From positions 15,413,001 through 15,477,000 of the forward strand of contig JAYKYS010000010.1 in the NCBI GenBank assembly GCA_036924285.1: DNA of 64,000 nt. The letters run 5' to 3'. Below, piece by piece: positions 48,519 through 57,510 of this stretch. The stretch comes from Asterella californica (taxonomy: Eukaryota; Streptophyta; Marchantiopsida; Marchantiales; Aytoniaceae). Position numbers and translations under genes: made by a program. Position 1 is the first letter of the stretch; every line of letters begins with the position of its first letter. Below the pieces are notes generated by a model that saw nothing but the letters and a program-made list of their open reading frames with translations, had not been told where the DNA came from and ran no database searches.

Positions 48519-51212
48519 TTAACCCAATACTTGACGACGTGAAGCCTTCGACACCGAAGCTACTGCCGTCGTACCCGTAGTGAAACCCATCGCTCGCTCT
48601 CTCTCATCGGCATTGGGCTCCACCAACTGCCGTAATTGAGCATCCCACACAAGCCCAGGTCCTCCATCTCTGTAAGCATGTGACGCTGGAAAGCTTACCA
48701 AAGTGGGTAATGCTACCATGGGCCGTCCCACTAGGTTCACCACTGCCATGGGTGACCTATCGACGACTCTCACTACTTGAGATCGTCGTCCTACATCCAA
48801 GATGCTATCAACCGTGAGGTGCGCTGGTCGTCTCACTCCATCGTGTGCACGCTTAAGCACCTCTCTCGGTAACAAGTTCGTCCACCACAACCGTGGACGA
48901 TGTGCACGAGATCCCACTCTCGCTGCATCCAACAACACTGCTGGTCCAACCCAAGACCGCACTTGGTGCACACTCGTCATCATATGTGTACGAGCATCAC
49001 CCAACAAAGGAACGTTCTCCAAGATGTACGCTGGAGAATCCACCTGATGCATCTGGAGATGTCGTAGGATCCGTAACATCTCCCAGAACATCCTAGATCG
49101 CAGGTCGTGTAAACCCTGACCTCTCCCTGCACGCGTGTGACCTTGACATGGCCATCCGGCTATCACCAAGTGAATGGTGCCCACAAACGTAAGATCCTGC
49201 GCCCCCAACAGCGAAATATCCGACGGTAATGCTTGCTGGTATTCTCTAACAGCTGATATGGGCAACAACTCAGGATATCTCTGCACCAAACGTGCCACAT
49301 GTCGCAATGAGATGCGTCTCGCAATCTCATCTCTCTCCACATACAAGTATCGCTGTACTTGTATACCTGCCTGCAATACCGCAGCCAAACCTGTGCTGAT
49401 CTCTCCAAACAGCTCCAGCACACATACACCTTCCTCTGGATACTGCCACACAATGGGAGTCGTATCCAACGGTGATAAGATTACAGGGCCAGTAGCAAGA
49501 ACAACCCTTTGTTCCTCTACTGGTGGTACAAAAGCTTCACTCCAAGCCTGCTGCACCAACTGATCAGCATACTGCTGCAACTCTCCACTCGAACTCCAGA
49601 GTGGAACATCCAAGGCAGATGGTACTAACGTAGACATGCTAGGCATGTCCTCCACCTCCTCATAGATCGGAGTATCCTCCGCATGGGCATTACCCTCCAA
49701 CAACTCGTCCGGCCAAGTGATGATCGAACTGAACCCTGCAACGGATGCCATCGTTCTTGGTGTAGGCTCCGTCGTCCCAACTCTAGCACTGAACCGCACT
49801 GGTAAGCGGCTCACTCGTCCCTCACCGGACTGCCAACCTGGTCTGTAAGATGCTGTCTCTGCCCAATAGTCAATCACGAACCCCATAGGGTACAACACAG
49901 CACCTCCCACCAATACATCATAAGACTCTGCGGCTGTAACAATGGCCTTGGCCTTCACCATAGAGCCATCCGTGGGGTGATCTGGCCGAACTCTCACCGT
50001 CAACATCTCACGTGTCATGTGTAGAGCCGTACCTCCTGATCCCCCTAGAGATGTCTGCAACTGGAATGGACATCTCTCTATCTCGGACTTCTTCAGACCC
50101 AAACCAATACACGCCGCCTTTCCCAACATCAACGGTTGGGCTCCAGAGTCTAACAAGACCTTCTGAGGTCGATACAATTTCCCTGAAGGTGCCACCAAAC
50201 AGAAGATACCACTTCTGTTGTCCAACAACACCACACCTGGTGCCAAACCAGCACGGTCAATCGCCGGCCTAGTTGGTAACTCATCTAACCTAGCAGCCGC
50301 CGCTTGCCAAGTACCACTGGTAGCTGTCCTGATCCTCGACTCCATGGACACGTCTACCGCCTCTCGCTGAACTACTTCAGCACTAGAGGTAACTACATCC
50401 TCGCTCTCACTGAGCGTGGCCGCCAACTGGAACACTGGAGCCAAGTTGACTCCCAATGCTCTCATATCCGTGGCTGAGAATAGTGGGGTTCGCAAAACTG
50501 CTGTAGCCGCCCCCAACATCGGGTTCGACGTCGCATCCACAGACGTCGAAGGTGGACTCACATCACACCCACTCCTGGATGTCGATGCCTCCAACTCTAC
50601 TGCACCATCAGTAGGCCGTTTAGGAACCATAGATGTGGTCCTCAATGCCTCCGATAACGTGAACGACTGGGGAAGCCTAGCCTGTCTACCAGCCTCCCCG
50701 CGTTGTGGATCCAACTCCACTGACGCCCCTCGTGGCTCAGAGGCACGTACTGCACCTCTAGTCACTGCCGCAGATGCCTCAATTTGCGCCACACCAGCCA
50801 TGAAGTCGAAGTCACCTCCTTCTCCTCCATAAGACGTGGAAGCCTCTGTTCCACCTGACCTCCGCTGAGCCATAGCCATACTAGCTATCCTCTGCTCCAA
50901 CTGCTCAATCCGAGCAGCCATACCTACTTCTGACGTCGTAGCAGGCGGTGGACCGACCAGTCCTCTCCCAGGTGCTGGACCTCTACCTCCAGCTCGACCA
51001 CCACGGCCTCCTTGAGCTCCTCCGCCTCGTCCACGATCAGCCTTCCCTTGCCGCAACTCGGGATGGAGATCAAAACAACGGTCACTACTGTGACCAGGTC
51101 GTCCGCAATGCTCACATTGCCTAGGTACTGCTGGAGACGTCCCTGATGTCCCTGACGTCTCATAACCTCTCCTCTGTGGACAGTCCCTCTGCTGATGAGG
51201 ACCATCACACGT
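48519..51212 (-). CDS. MTase element: CCHC knuckles, protease, C5 cytosine DNA methyltransferase
   Basis: Continues gag in the same frame after a TAG at 51213-51215. An intact CCHC knuckle (CEHCGRPGHSSDRC) lies at 51075-51116. The protease box VLLDSGAQPLML has D-S-G at 50142-50150. The methyltransferase spans about 49430-48500: motif I VLELFGEISTGLAAVL (about 49381-49430, S-adenosylmethionine binding); motif IV AGWPCQGHTRAGRG with the catalytic P-C-Q at 49143-49151; motif VI ENVP at 49008-49019; motif VIII RPRLWWTN near 48876-48899; a target-recognition stretch; motif IX/X-like RERAMGFTTGT and RRQVLG. All key residues are present. The enzyme should transfer a methyl group to cytosine C5 in DNA. 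The TAA at 48519 cuts off only the last motif. Its position between protease and RT is very unusual. Confidence 0.92.
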   Translation of the reverse strand, partial: TCDGPHQQRDCPQRRGYETSGTSGTSPAVPRQCEHCGRPGHSSDRCFDLHPELRQGKADRGRGGGAQGGRGGRAGGRGPAPGRGLVGPPPATTSEVGMAARIEQLEQRIASMAMAQRRSGGTEASTSYGGEGGDFDFMAGVAQIEASAAVTRGAVRASEPRGASVELDPQRGEAGRQARLPQSFTLSEALRTTSMVPKRPTDGAVELEASTSRSGCDVSPPSTSVDATSNPMLGAATAVLRTPLFSATDMRALGVNLAPVFQLAATLSESEDVVTSSAEVVQREAVDVSMESRIRTATSGTWQAAAARLDELPTRPAIDRAGLAPGVVLLDNRSGIFCLVAPSGKLYRPQKVLLDSGAQPLMLGKAACIGLGLKKSEIERCPFQLQTSLGGSGGTALHMTREMLTVRVRPDHPTDGSMVKAKAIVTAAESYDVLVGGAVLYPMGFVIDYWAETASYRPGWQSGEGRVSRLPVRFSARVGTTEPTPRTMASVAGFSSIITWPDELLEGNAHAEDTPIYEEVEDMPSMSTLVPSALDVPLWSSSGELQQYADQLVQQAWSEAFVPPVEEQRVVLATGPVILSPLDTTPIVWQYPEEGVCVLELFGEISTGLAAVLQAGIQVQRYLYVERDEIARRISLRHVARLVQRYPELLPISAVREYQQALPSDISLLGAQDLTFVGTIHLVIAGWPCQGHTRAGRGQGLHDLRSRMFWEMLRILRHLQMHQVDSPAYILENVPLLGDARTHMMTSVHQVRSWVGPAVLLDAARVGSRAHRPRLWWTNLLPREVLKRAHDGVRRPAHLTVDSILDVGRRSQVVRVVDRSPMAVVNLVGRPMVALPTLVSFPASHAYRDGGPGLVWDAQLRQLVEPNADERERAMGFTTGTTAVASVSKASRRQVLG

Positions 51213-52274
51213 CTAGCAAGGACCCGCTTGCTGCTGACTAGCGAAGGACGGCATGGGCTTCTGCCCACCAGATCCTCCTACACCTCCCTGCGATCGTGAC
51301 TGCTCTGCACGATCCTTACCACCACCACCACCACCACCACCACGCTGTTGCGTAGCCTGTGATCCTCGAGAAGAGGTGGTCGCTCCATGTGGTGTCTCCT
51401 TGCTGAACCCAGCAACCACCACCCTCTCCTCCACCATGTTGAGCTCAATCCGCTCAGCCAGACTAAAGACAACCGCCAACGTCGGAGCAGTATCTCTAAG
51501 AAGAGTAGCATCTCTAACTCTCCTACGCAGCTCCCGGTCTAGTATCCCATACCAGAACTGAACTGCCTGTGCTTCCGTCACCCCTTGGGTAACGCTGATC
51601 AACCGCCTCATGCGAGTAAATGCCTCGCGTAGGCTCTCTCCAGTCTTCCGCTGGAACTCCTGCAGACTCCTCAACTTGTCGGTCCGCACACCCTGATAGT
51701 TCTTCCTCAAACATTGGAAGAACTGAACCATTGGGTTAAACCCTGGTGGTATCCCGCTCACACTACCACCCGCTCCACTACCTGTGGACGCACCGCTGGT
51801 AGTAGGTACTCCGTCACCTACGGCTGTACCACTGCTACTGGCACCCGAACTCGCAGGTGCTACGCCTCCCGAAACTGCACCAGTAGTGATAGAAACGTAG
51901 TTGGGAGACCAATGTTGTCTCCACAACTCGATCTCAACACTGTAATCTCGCCTGAACTTATGATAATCGTCCATCGGCGGTCCCTCCAAGTGCTGGAACA
52001 AACCCTTCCACGCCATGAAGGGTGTAAACAGCTGTGGGTTCCGCATCTGCTGCAGATCGCACCAACTGTCGAACTCCTGGATGAAGTCATCCAGCTCAAT
52101 GGTACCAACTGTACCCGAGTAACGTCGAGGCCCCTTCGTGGCCCCATAGATCTCGTCCATGTCCCACAACAACGGTGTTGCGACACTAGACTCACCACCA
52201 GAAAACGCGCTGTCTGCGTCTGACTCGTCCTCTGGAACAACCGACGGCAATGGTGTAGGTAGTCGGTACCTCAC
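51213..52274 (-). CDS. MTase element gag
   Basis: 353 codons from the ATG at 52274. The capsid-like part has LDDFIQEFDSWCDLQQ and FQHLEGPPMDDYHKF, then a Ser/Gly/Ala-rich linker. A second helical part contains LREAFTRMRRLISVTQGVTEAQAVQFWYGIL, typical of gypsy gag. A Gly run is coded by a (GGT)n tract at 51311-51346. The TAG at 51213-51215 falls inside the first CCHC knuckle, between its first two Cys, so it is a mutation and not a natural end. Confidence 0.87.
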   Translation of the reverse strand: MRYRLPTPLPSVVPEDESDADSAFSGGESSVATPLLWDMDEIYGATKGPRRYSGTVGTIELDDFIQEFDSWCDLQQMRNPQLFTPFMAWKGLFQHLEGPPMDDYHKFRRDYSVEIELWRQHWSPNYVSITTGAVSGGVAPASSGASSSGTAVGDGVPTTSGASTGSGAGGSVSGIPPGFNPMVQFFQCLRKNYQGVRTDKLRSLQEFQRKTGESLREAFTRMRRLISVTQGVTEAQAVQFWYGILDRELRRRVRDATLLRDTAPTLAVVFSLAERIELNMVEERVVVAGFSKETPHGATTSSRGSQATQQRGGGGGGGGKDRAEQSRSQGGVGGSGGQKPMPSFASQQQAGPC

Positions 52275-52794
52275 CCCACTCCGTGTATACCCACTGTCCG
52301 AGAAGTCCCCACCAGAACCTCCCGAGAACTCTGTGATGAGAGAATCCCGCTAACACACTCCCCAACCGGAATGTCGCAATCTCCGTCACCACCGTAACCA
52401 CCACTTGCCTAATCCCGCTCCTACTGAGCTCACCTATCCCCTACTAGGACGGTCAAGGTAAGGGCAACCTGTACCTGCCATCACCACAAGCAGCCTCTCA
52501 CGGTCTGTTGGTCGTCACTCCAACCGCACCGTGAGAGAGACAAAGGTAGTCTGACTGGTCCGCAACTCCAGCCTCACTACCGACAGCACACTGGAGTGAA
52601 CTCACTCCGGAAATCAAGCGCCAACACAAGCAAACGCGGCGCACAAACAGGAAGCAGAATATGGAGGGGTTCCAACCACAAGAAGTCCAAACGATAACCC
52701 TCCACACTCAAACATTCACATAAAGAGAAACCCAGCCCCACCCGGACTGACGTCTCCTCGTCGGTGACCACATGCATAATATATGGTCACCAAC
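52275..52794 (-). other. MTase element leader with candidate primer site
   Basis: Untranslated leader between the 5' LTR and gag. Next to the LTR the minus strand reads TGGTGACCATATATTATG (about 52775-52792), a possible primer site because it starts TGG; the tRNA is not identified. GGTGACC and GGTCACC at about 52763-52790 form an inverted repeat that could fold as a hairpin over this site. Confidence 0.55.
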
Positions 52795-54378
52795 TGTCGT
52801 AACTGACACTGGAGGTCACTAACTAGATGTCCACACCTCTAGTAGCTCCAAAAACATCCACGTGATAGCTCTACTAGCTCACCCAAGACAACTGCCACCA
52901 ACTGCCTACATACGCGTCTCTACGGTATAGACAAACACTACCACAACTATAGCTTGCCCCTAATACTATGGGGTCGCCCTACCACTCCTCTAGGAACATG
53001 CGAGAAGGTCTCCTACTACCTTAAACAAGTCTATAAGTACTTGCACGCATCCCTGTAGGACACCAAGAGCTATTGGTCTAGTGGTAAAGCCAAAGCTAAG
53101 ACTACAAAGTCAGGAGTCCAGGTCCAGAAATAGTGTTGGGATGAGTGACCAGCTGGTTTTACACTTCCCACACACTAGAACTTGGATACCTCTCTCACGC
53201 ACGCCAGCACGTTGACTTGCGGCGGGCGCGGGCTCAGGCTCAGGCTCAGCTCCGCTTCGCCTCCGCACTCTCGCACTCCGCTCTCACGCCTCCGCACTCA
53301 CGCACCTCTGCTCCTCGAAGCCTCCTAACACGCACTCCACACCTCGACACTCCCGCTCACTCTCCGCTCCGCTCCGCTTGAAGTAGAGTACAACGGGCAC
53401 ACACACCAAAAGAGACTCGGCTCCACCTCGAATTGCAGAAGATTGCACCAAAACAGCGAAAATAGCTTGCGGGTGCACACCGGTAACACAAAATCTGACG
53501 TAAAACAGCAAGAACACCCAAAGCCAACCCAGAAATCACCACAACAGATTCGCAAATGCACCACACACACTTCGCGAATGCACACACACACAAACCAACT
53601 CCTAAACTCGACTTTCCACACAAAATTGAGCCAAAAATCTGACGTAACTAGCCTTTTTGTGCTTTCGGGTGACACGGCAGCGAACTTCGACATGCCATAA
53701 CTTCTTCAATCCTTGGCCAAACTCCACGAGACTTGGTGCGCTAGAATCGTCTCTCCAATGCGCTTCCAAAGAGCCCACTCCGGCCCGACATTGACAACTA
53801 TTCTGTCTGCCACGCCCAAACGCGCAATCCGGCTCCAACAACACACTTCAAGAACATTCCGCAAAATTTCTGCAGCGCTTCCGCATGACAGAAATCTCCA
53901 CTCGATCCCAATCAACAGCAAATCGATCTGCGACCAGCAATGTAGCACGGCGCCCACACACCTCGATCACAGCTCCAAACAATCAACCACGAACAACAAC
54001 GCCCGAAGATACCAGCGGACGATTTCCGATTTCAGATCTGCGAGCTCTTACTGAACTCCGCCTCGACCTGCACTCAGTTCTTTGAGTAATCTGAATACAG
54101 AGATTACCATCTCCAACACCACAACAAGGATTACTCACAAACGGTCAAGCCAAACCCACTCTAAACGCGAAGAGAATCCGGGTTACACTCAACTAGACTA
54201 TCCACCATAGCCTGGAGCTTGAAGGCTCAACTCAAAGAACTAAGGCCTCCAAGCCCTACCTGCAAAGTTTACTCCTAGTGGGCTCTCCCCAACTCGCCCT
54301 AACGGCACTAACGGCCTTACCGGGATGCGCCACTTCGCACTCGGTCAACCTAGCCGAGGGATCCAAACTGACGTGACA
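52795..54378 (-). repeat. 5' LTR of the MTase element
   Basis: 1584 bp, plus-strand ends TGTCGTAACTG and CTGACGTGACA. Only its outer about 290 bases (54093-54377) recur at the 3' end (28385-28675). The inner part has a GC-rich block with CAGGCT repeats (about 53235-53260) and, at 53070-53130, a tRNA-like stretch with TGGTCTAGTGG. The outer end abuts the ACTC duplication in the LTR of element E. Confidence 0.75.
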
Positions 54379-54382
54379 ACTC

Positions 54383-54493
54383 TTTTGCTGCGTATATTCT
54401 CAGGTCGAGTTAGATGTAACTGATTGTTATACCAAAGAATTTTATCAAACAAATTTTTATCTCTAATAGATAATTAGAACTCTACTTATTACA
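54383..54493 (-). repeat. 5' LTR of element E, outer part
   Basis: Continues the E LTR from 28258 and matches 20567-20676 (GATTGTTATACCAAAGA and the terminal TTATTACA). It is followed by ACATC, the target duplication of E. Confidence 0.85.
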
Positions 54494-54990
54494 ACATCTT
54501 CATGTGTAAGAAAGACTATCTCCTTCAAATGTTGAAAGAGTTCAACATCTTGAATAAGAATGTCTCTATTCTTTCGTTGAGTGAAGATATCAAGCTGTAT
54601 GTAAACATGGGTGCAGAGGAGGTGGATACTCACCTATACAGGAGTATGATAGGAAAATTAGTCTTTCTCACCAACACACGTCTAGACATATACTTCATTG
54701 TTGGTCTAGTGAGCAGATTTATGTCGAAACCACAAGTACCGCATCTTCAGGTTGTGAGACAGATATTTGATTATTTGTAAGGCACGGCTGATTATCGAGT
54801 CTTCTATCGACGTTCACTTGACTCCAAAATCCATGACTTTTCAGACTCGGATTGGGTTGGAGATGTTGATGTTGATGATCGTCATTCTACGTCAAGATTT
54901 ACATCCATCATAATAAACAATAATTGTACCAACATATAATTGCACTGCGGCTCTACACCTTTCAGTGTTGTCTGTAAATTTGAAGCTGTT
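54494..54990 (+). pseudogene. Ty1/copia remnant, right part (RT end and RNase H)
   Basis: Directly continues the copia frame cut at 20192. It reads LYRSMIGKLVFLTNTRLDIYF, VSRFMSKPQVPHLQVVRQIFDYL, a stop, then GTADYRVFYRR and DSDWVGDVD, the usual copia RT-to-RNase H sequence. It degenerates beyond about 54930. No 3' LTR is recognisable. It is the outermost right-hand layer of the nest. Confidence 0.85.
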
Positions 54991-55312
54991 GAATGTGTTA
55001 ACTATTTATTCATCAGAATAGATGATTTTCACTCAGTACATTGTTCGAATAAACAGGAGAGGAGACGAGTACAAGACGAACGATGAGAACAAAGGAGTCG
55101 AGAATGTACAAAAGGCTTCAAGAAATAGAGAAGAAAACCATGTGTATGGTAGGTCCATGAACTAAATTGAAGCATGCGCACATGCCCGAAACTAACACCT
55201 CTTCTCATGCCAAAAGACAACTAGACACAATCAAGATTTCAGTTCATTAGCCTCTTGTGATCCCTCAGGCTGCTCAAGCGAGATCATGATAGTAGTAGAT
55301 CCTTCACTCTTG
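54991..55312. other. boundary segment, nothing recognised
   Basis: Lies between the copia remnant and the degenerate gypsy remnant. It may hold a decayed copia 3' end. I see no protein similarity and no paired repeat. Confidence 0.4.
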
Positions 55313-56244
55313 CTATCTGTCATACAAGAGTGGGTCCTGAAAACCCTTACTTCTACAAATAGGAGAATCTCTCAAGGTTTGTCTATTTCGTTCATGGTTC
55401 GTACGAATGATCAAAAACTGAACAAAATGTCTATCATCTGGAATATGGATCCTAGCATAGTGAGATCTATCATCCATCACCTTGGTCTCCATCCGCAAGG
55501 TAGTGATATATGATCGGCCAAGAGTGATAAGATACGAAGCAGAAGATTGTAAGAAGAAGTGCTGATCTACCTCCAAATCATCTATTTTCATTCTCACATT
55601 AGGACAAGCGTCATATAACTCACCTTTCTGGTTGTTGGTAACACATAGCACCCAACCATGATTCGGTTCGATATGTCACTCTCCTCTCTCGTACACCTCC
55701 CATGATATGTTGTTGATCTCAGATTCGTGATCAAATAAAGCAGTAACAGAGTCAGACAAACTCCAAAGACGTACTCGTGTAGCAGTCGTAGCACGAGCCT
55801 AATGTCTCTTTCTGAAGTCACTGTCAGTAGATAAACTCTCCTTGTCAACTTCTTCATCATCAAACTCGATATTGTTGGTATCAACAACCAATGCTTCTTG
55901 CTGGCATCCGTTATCATCAACCTCCTAAAAATGCACCTTCCCAAATTTCGCATCATTCATAAAAGCTCCAATCACATCTGTCATCTGACTCTCTACTTGC
56001 TCGAACGGCACTCTTCTTTTTTGTCTGATGATGTCGATGATCAGCTCGTGAAACTCTTTCTTTGCAATACCAAGAAATTCTCGAAGAGAAAACTCAACTC
56101 GTGCGTCTAATATTTTTTTCTCCAAAATGCTCTTAAGATCAATAGAAGTTTTCATATCTGTCAACTTGTAAGCCCGTCCTTTCTTCTTCTCTTGGGTAGT
56201 AAATCGCCTACCGGTAGTTGACTCTTGCAGAGACCTCTGCACGT
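55313..56244 (-). pseudogene. degenerate A/B-family relative: gag end and protease
   Basis: Minus strand. 55925-56242 matches the end of A/B gag (AYKLTDMKTSIDLKSILEKKI, FHELIIDIIRQKRR). 55313-55651 matches the protease C-terminal half (NQKGELYDACPNVRMKIDD, LITLGRSYITTLRMETKVMDD). The catalytic region near 55730 has lost its Gly (D-H-E). Frameshifts and stops throughout. Much older than A and B. No pol follows on the left. Confidence 0.8.
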
Positions 56245-57510
56245 TGTCGTGATGTGAATTGTTTCACATCGTGAATAATTCATCTCTCAGTTTGAAGTTA
56301 GTCTCAGAGCGAAGTTAGGACCTCAGAGAAGTCCATTCTGGAGAATATTTTATATTTTGAGTCCTAGTAGGTTGTTTACCGTGATGATAGAGTTCAATCT
56401 CATGGGTTGCACTTACATGTCGCCCATGCATGCTTCATAGCGTGGTTAGGTTATCTTTCGAGATTACGTGTCATTTTACATGTCTTCGCATGTAGTTTAA
56501 GATTTACGCTGGCACTTTAGGAGCTTGACGTGGTAGCCTATGTGTGAAATGAAGTCACCACATGGTTTGAGGCACAAAAGGACAAGGAAGTGAAGCTATG
56601 AACTTCCATTGGTCCATTTTTATCTTTAGTGAAATACTAAACTTAGAAGTAGAGATCTAAAGAGGAGTTTGAGCAATTGATAAAGACATTCTAAAATCTG
56701 AGAACACAGGAGGTTAGGGCTCGTTGTGCCAGACGCTGTCAGTCAAATTCTTGAATTTGGAGCGGTAAAGAAGGAGTTATGGCAGATTGAAGTTCAGATT
56801 GTATCAGAATTGCATCACTTTTGTTGATTTTGGGGTTTTCAATGTCAATCGCAGCATAATTGAGAAAATCGCTTCAAATCTTTGAGGTCGCGTTCACTGT
56901 CAGCAGGGCTACGACTGTCCACAATTTTCATGTCAATTGAATGAGTGAGTAATTCAAGACGACCGCTGAAGCAGAGAGGGTCCAAAAAGCTCTCAATCAA
57001 AGGTAGCAACTTCAGAGAACGAGATCTGGAGAACAGTGTACAATCTGGAGGTCAAATTTCACAGGGGTGTTCAGCATGCTGTAGACTCCAAATCCTGTAA
57101 GAATCATCGAAAGTTATTGAGCCAATTCTCTGTTCTAGGTCGAAATGGCTGTCTGGGTACCAGAAATTACCGTAATTTCTTTGCTCAGAACGTTTCTGGC
57201 CATATCTCGATACTCTGATTTGATCTCAAGCTGAAATTTCGTATGTGTCTTCAGTAGGACCTTATTTACATGTAGGAGAAGTTCTAGAGCCTAAACCATC
57301 GTATGTTTCTGATTCTTGACTGTTAAAGTTCGCTGTCTGATCTTATCACTACCAGTTTAATCTGATTTTCATTTTCTGAGTATACTAGAGGATCCAATCG
57401 ACCTGTATGAGTGTTCATAGTGTCATCACATGACCTAAAGCCTATCTCTGTAGTAAACAACCACAGCCAGAAGTCCAGTGCTTCCCTGAGTAGTTGTATC
57501 ACAACCTTCA
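56245..57510 (+). repeat. solo LTR of the A/B family
   Basis: Opposite orientation to the gag it interrupts. It aligns along its length with the A LTR (GAGTCCTAGTAGGTTG, TGGGTTGCACTTACATGTCGCCCATGCA, GAATTTCGT-type U5 and CAACCACAGCCAGAAG end) with many substitutions. It starts TGTCG and ends near CTTCA. Gag sequence continues on both sides, so it is a solo LTR left by recombination. No clear target duplication. Confidence 0.75.

Larger units (their letters stand above)
28259..54378 (-). mobile_element. Ty3/gypsy element encoding a C5 DNA methyltransferase and PHD finger
   Basis: A minus-strand element inserted in the LTR of element E. ACTC flanks it on both sides (28255-28258 and 54379-54382), and its outer ends are TG and CA. 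Removing the nested A element (29110-45252) leaves about 10 kb. Order in the sense direction: 5' LTR 54378-52795, leader, gag from 52274, CCHC, protease, C5-methyltransferase, RT, RNase H, integrase, PHD finger ending at 28955, then the 3' terminal repeat. All domains are in one frame with four stops. The extra domains suggest the element writes and perhaps reads chromatin marks. The two terminal repeats are strikingly unequal. Confidence 0.88.
20193..54493 (-). mobile_element. Ty3/gypsy element E (decayed), host of the inner nest
   Basis: A minus-strand gypsy element bounded by the target duplication ACATC (20188-20192 and 54494-54498). It sits inside the copia reverse transcriptase, and removing it restores copia reading at the junction. 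Its LTRs are 20193-20676 (3') and 27880-28258 plus 54383-54493 (5'). The 5' LTR is split by the 26-kb MTase element. PBS and polypurine tract are both visible. Coding sequence is broken throughout. Confidence 0.85.

Noticed and set aside
48876..49430. Methyltransferase as a host gene trapped by flanking insertions
   Set aside because: It is in one frame with gag-protease upstream and RT downstream, with no introns and no target duplications around it.
50416..50832. 138-codon plus-strand frame in the MTase element
   Set aside because: It lies antisense to the gag-protease linker in a GC-rich region and has no motif.
51213..51215. TAG as a programmed read-through codon between gag and pol
   Set aside because: It falls between the first two Cys of a CCHC knuckle, where a natural stop is implausible; three more stops show general decay.
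53070..53140. A genuine tRNA gene
   Set aside because: Only the A-box fits well. The acceptor and T arms do not pair and the B-box is poor.
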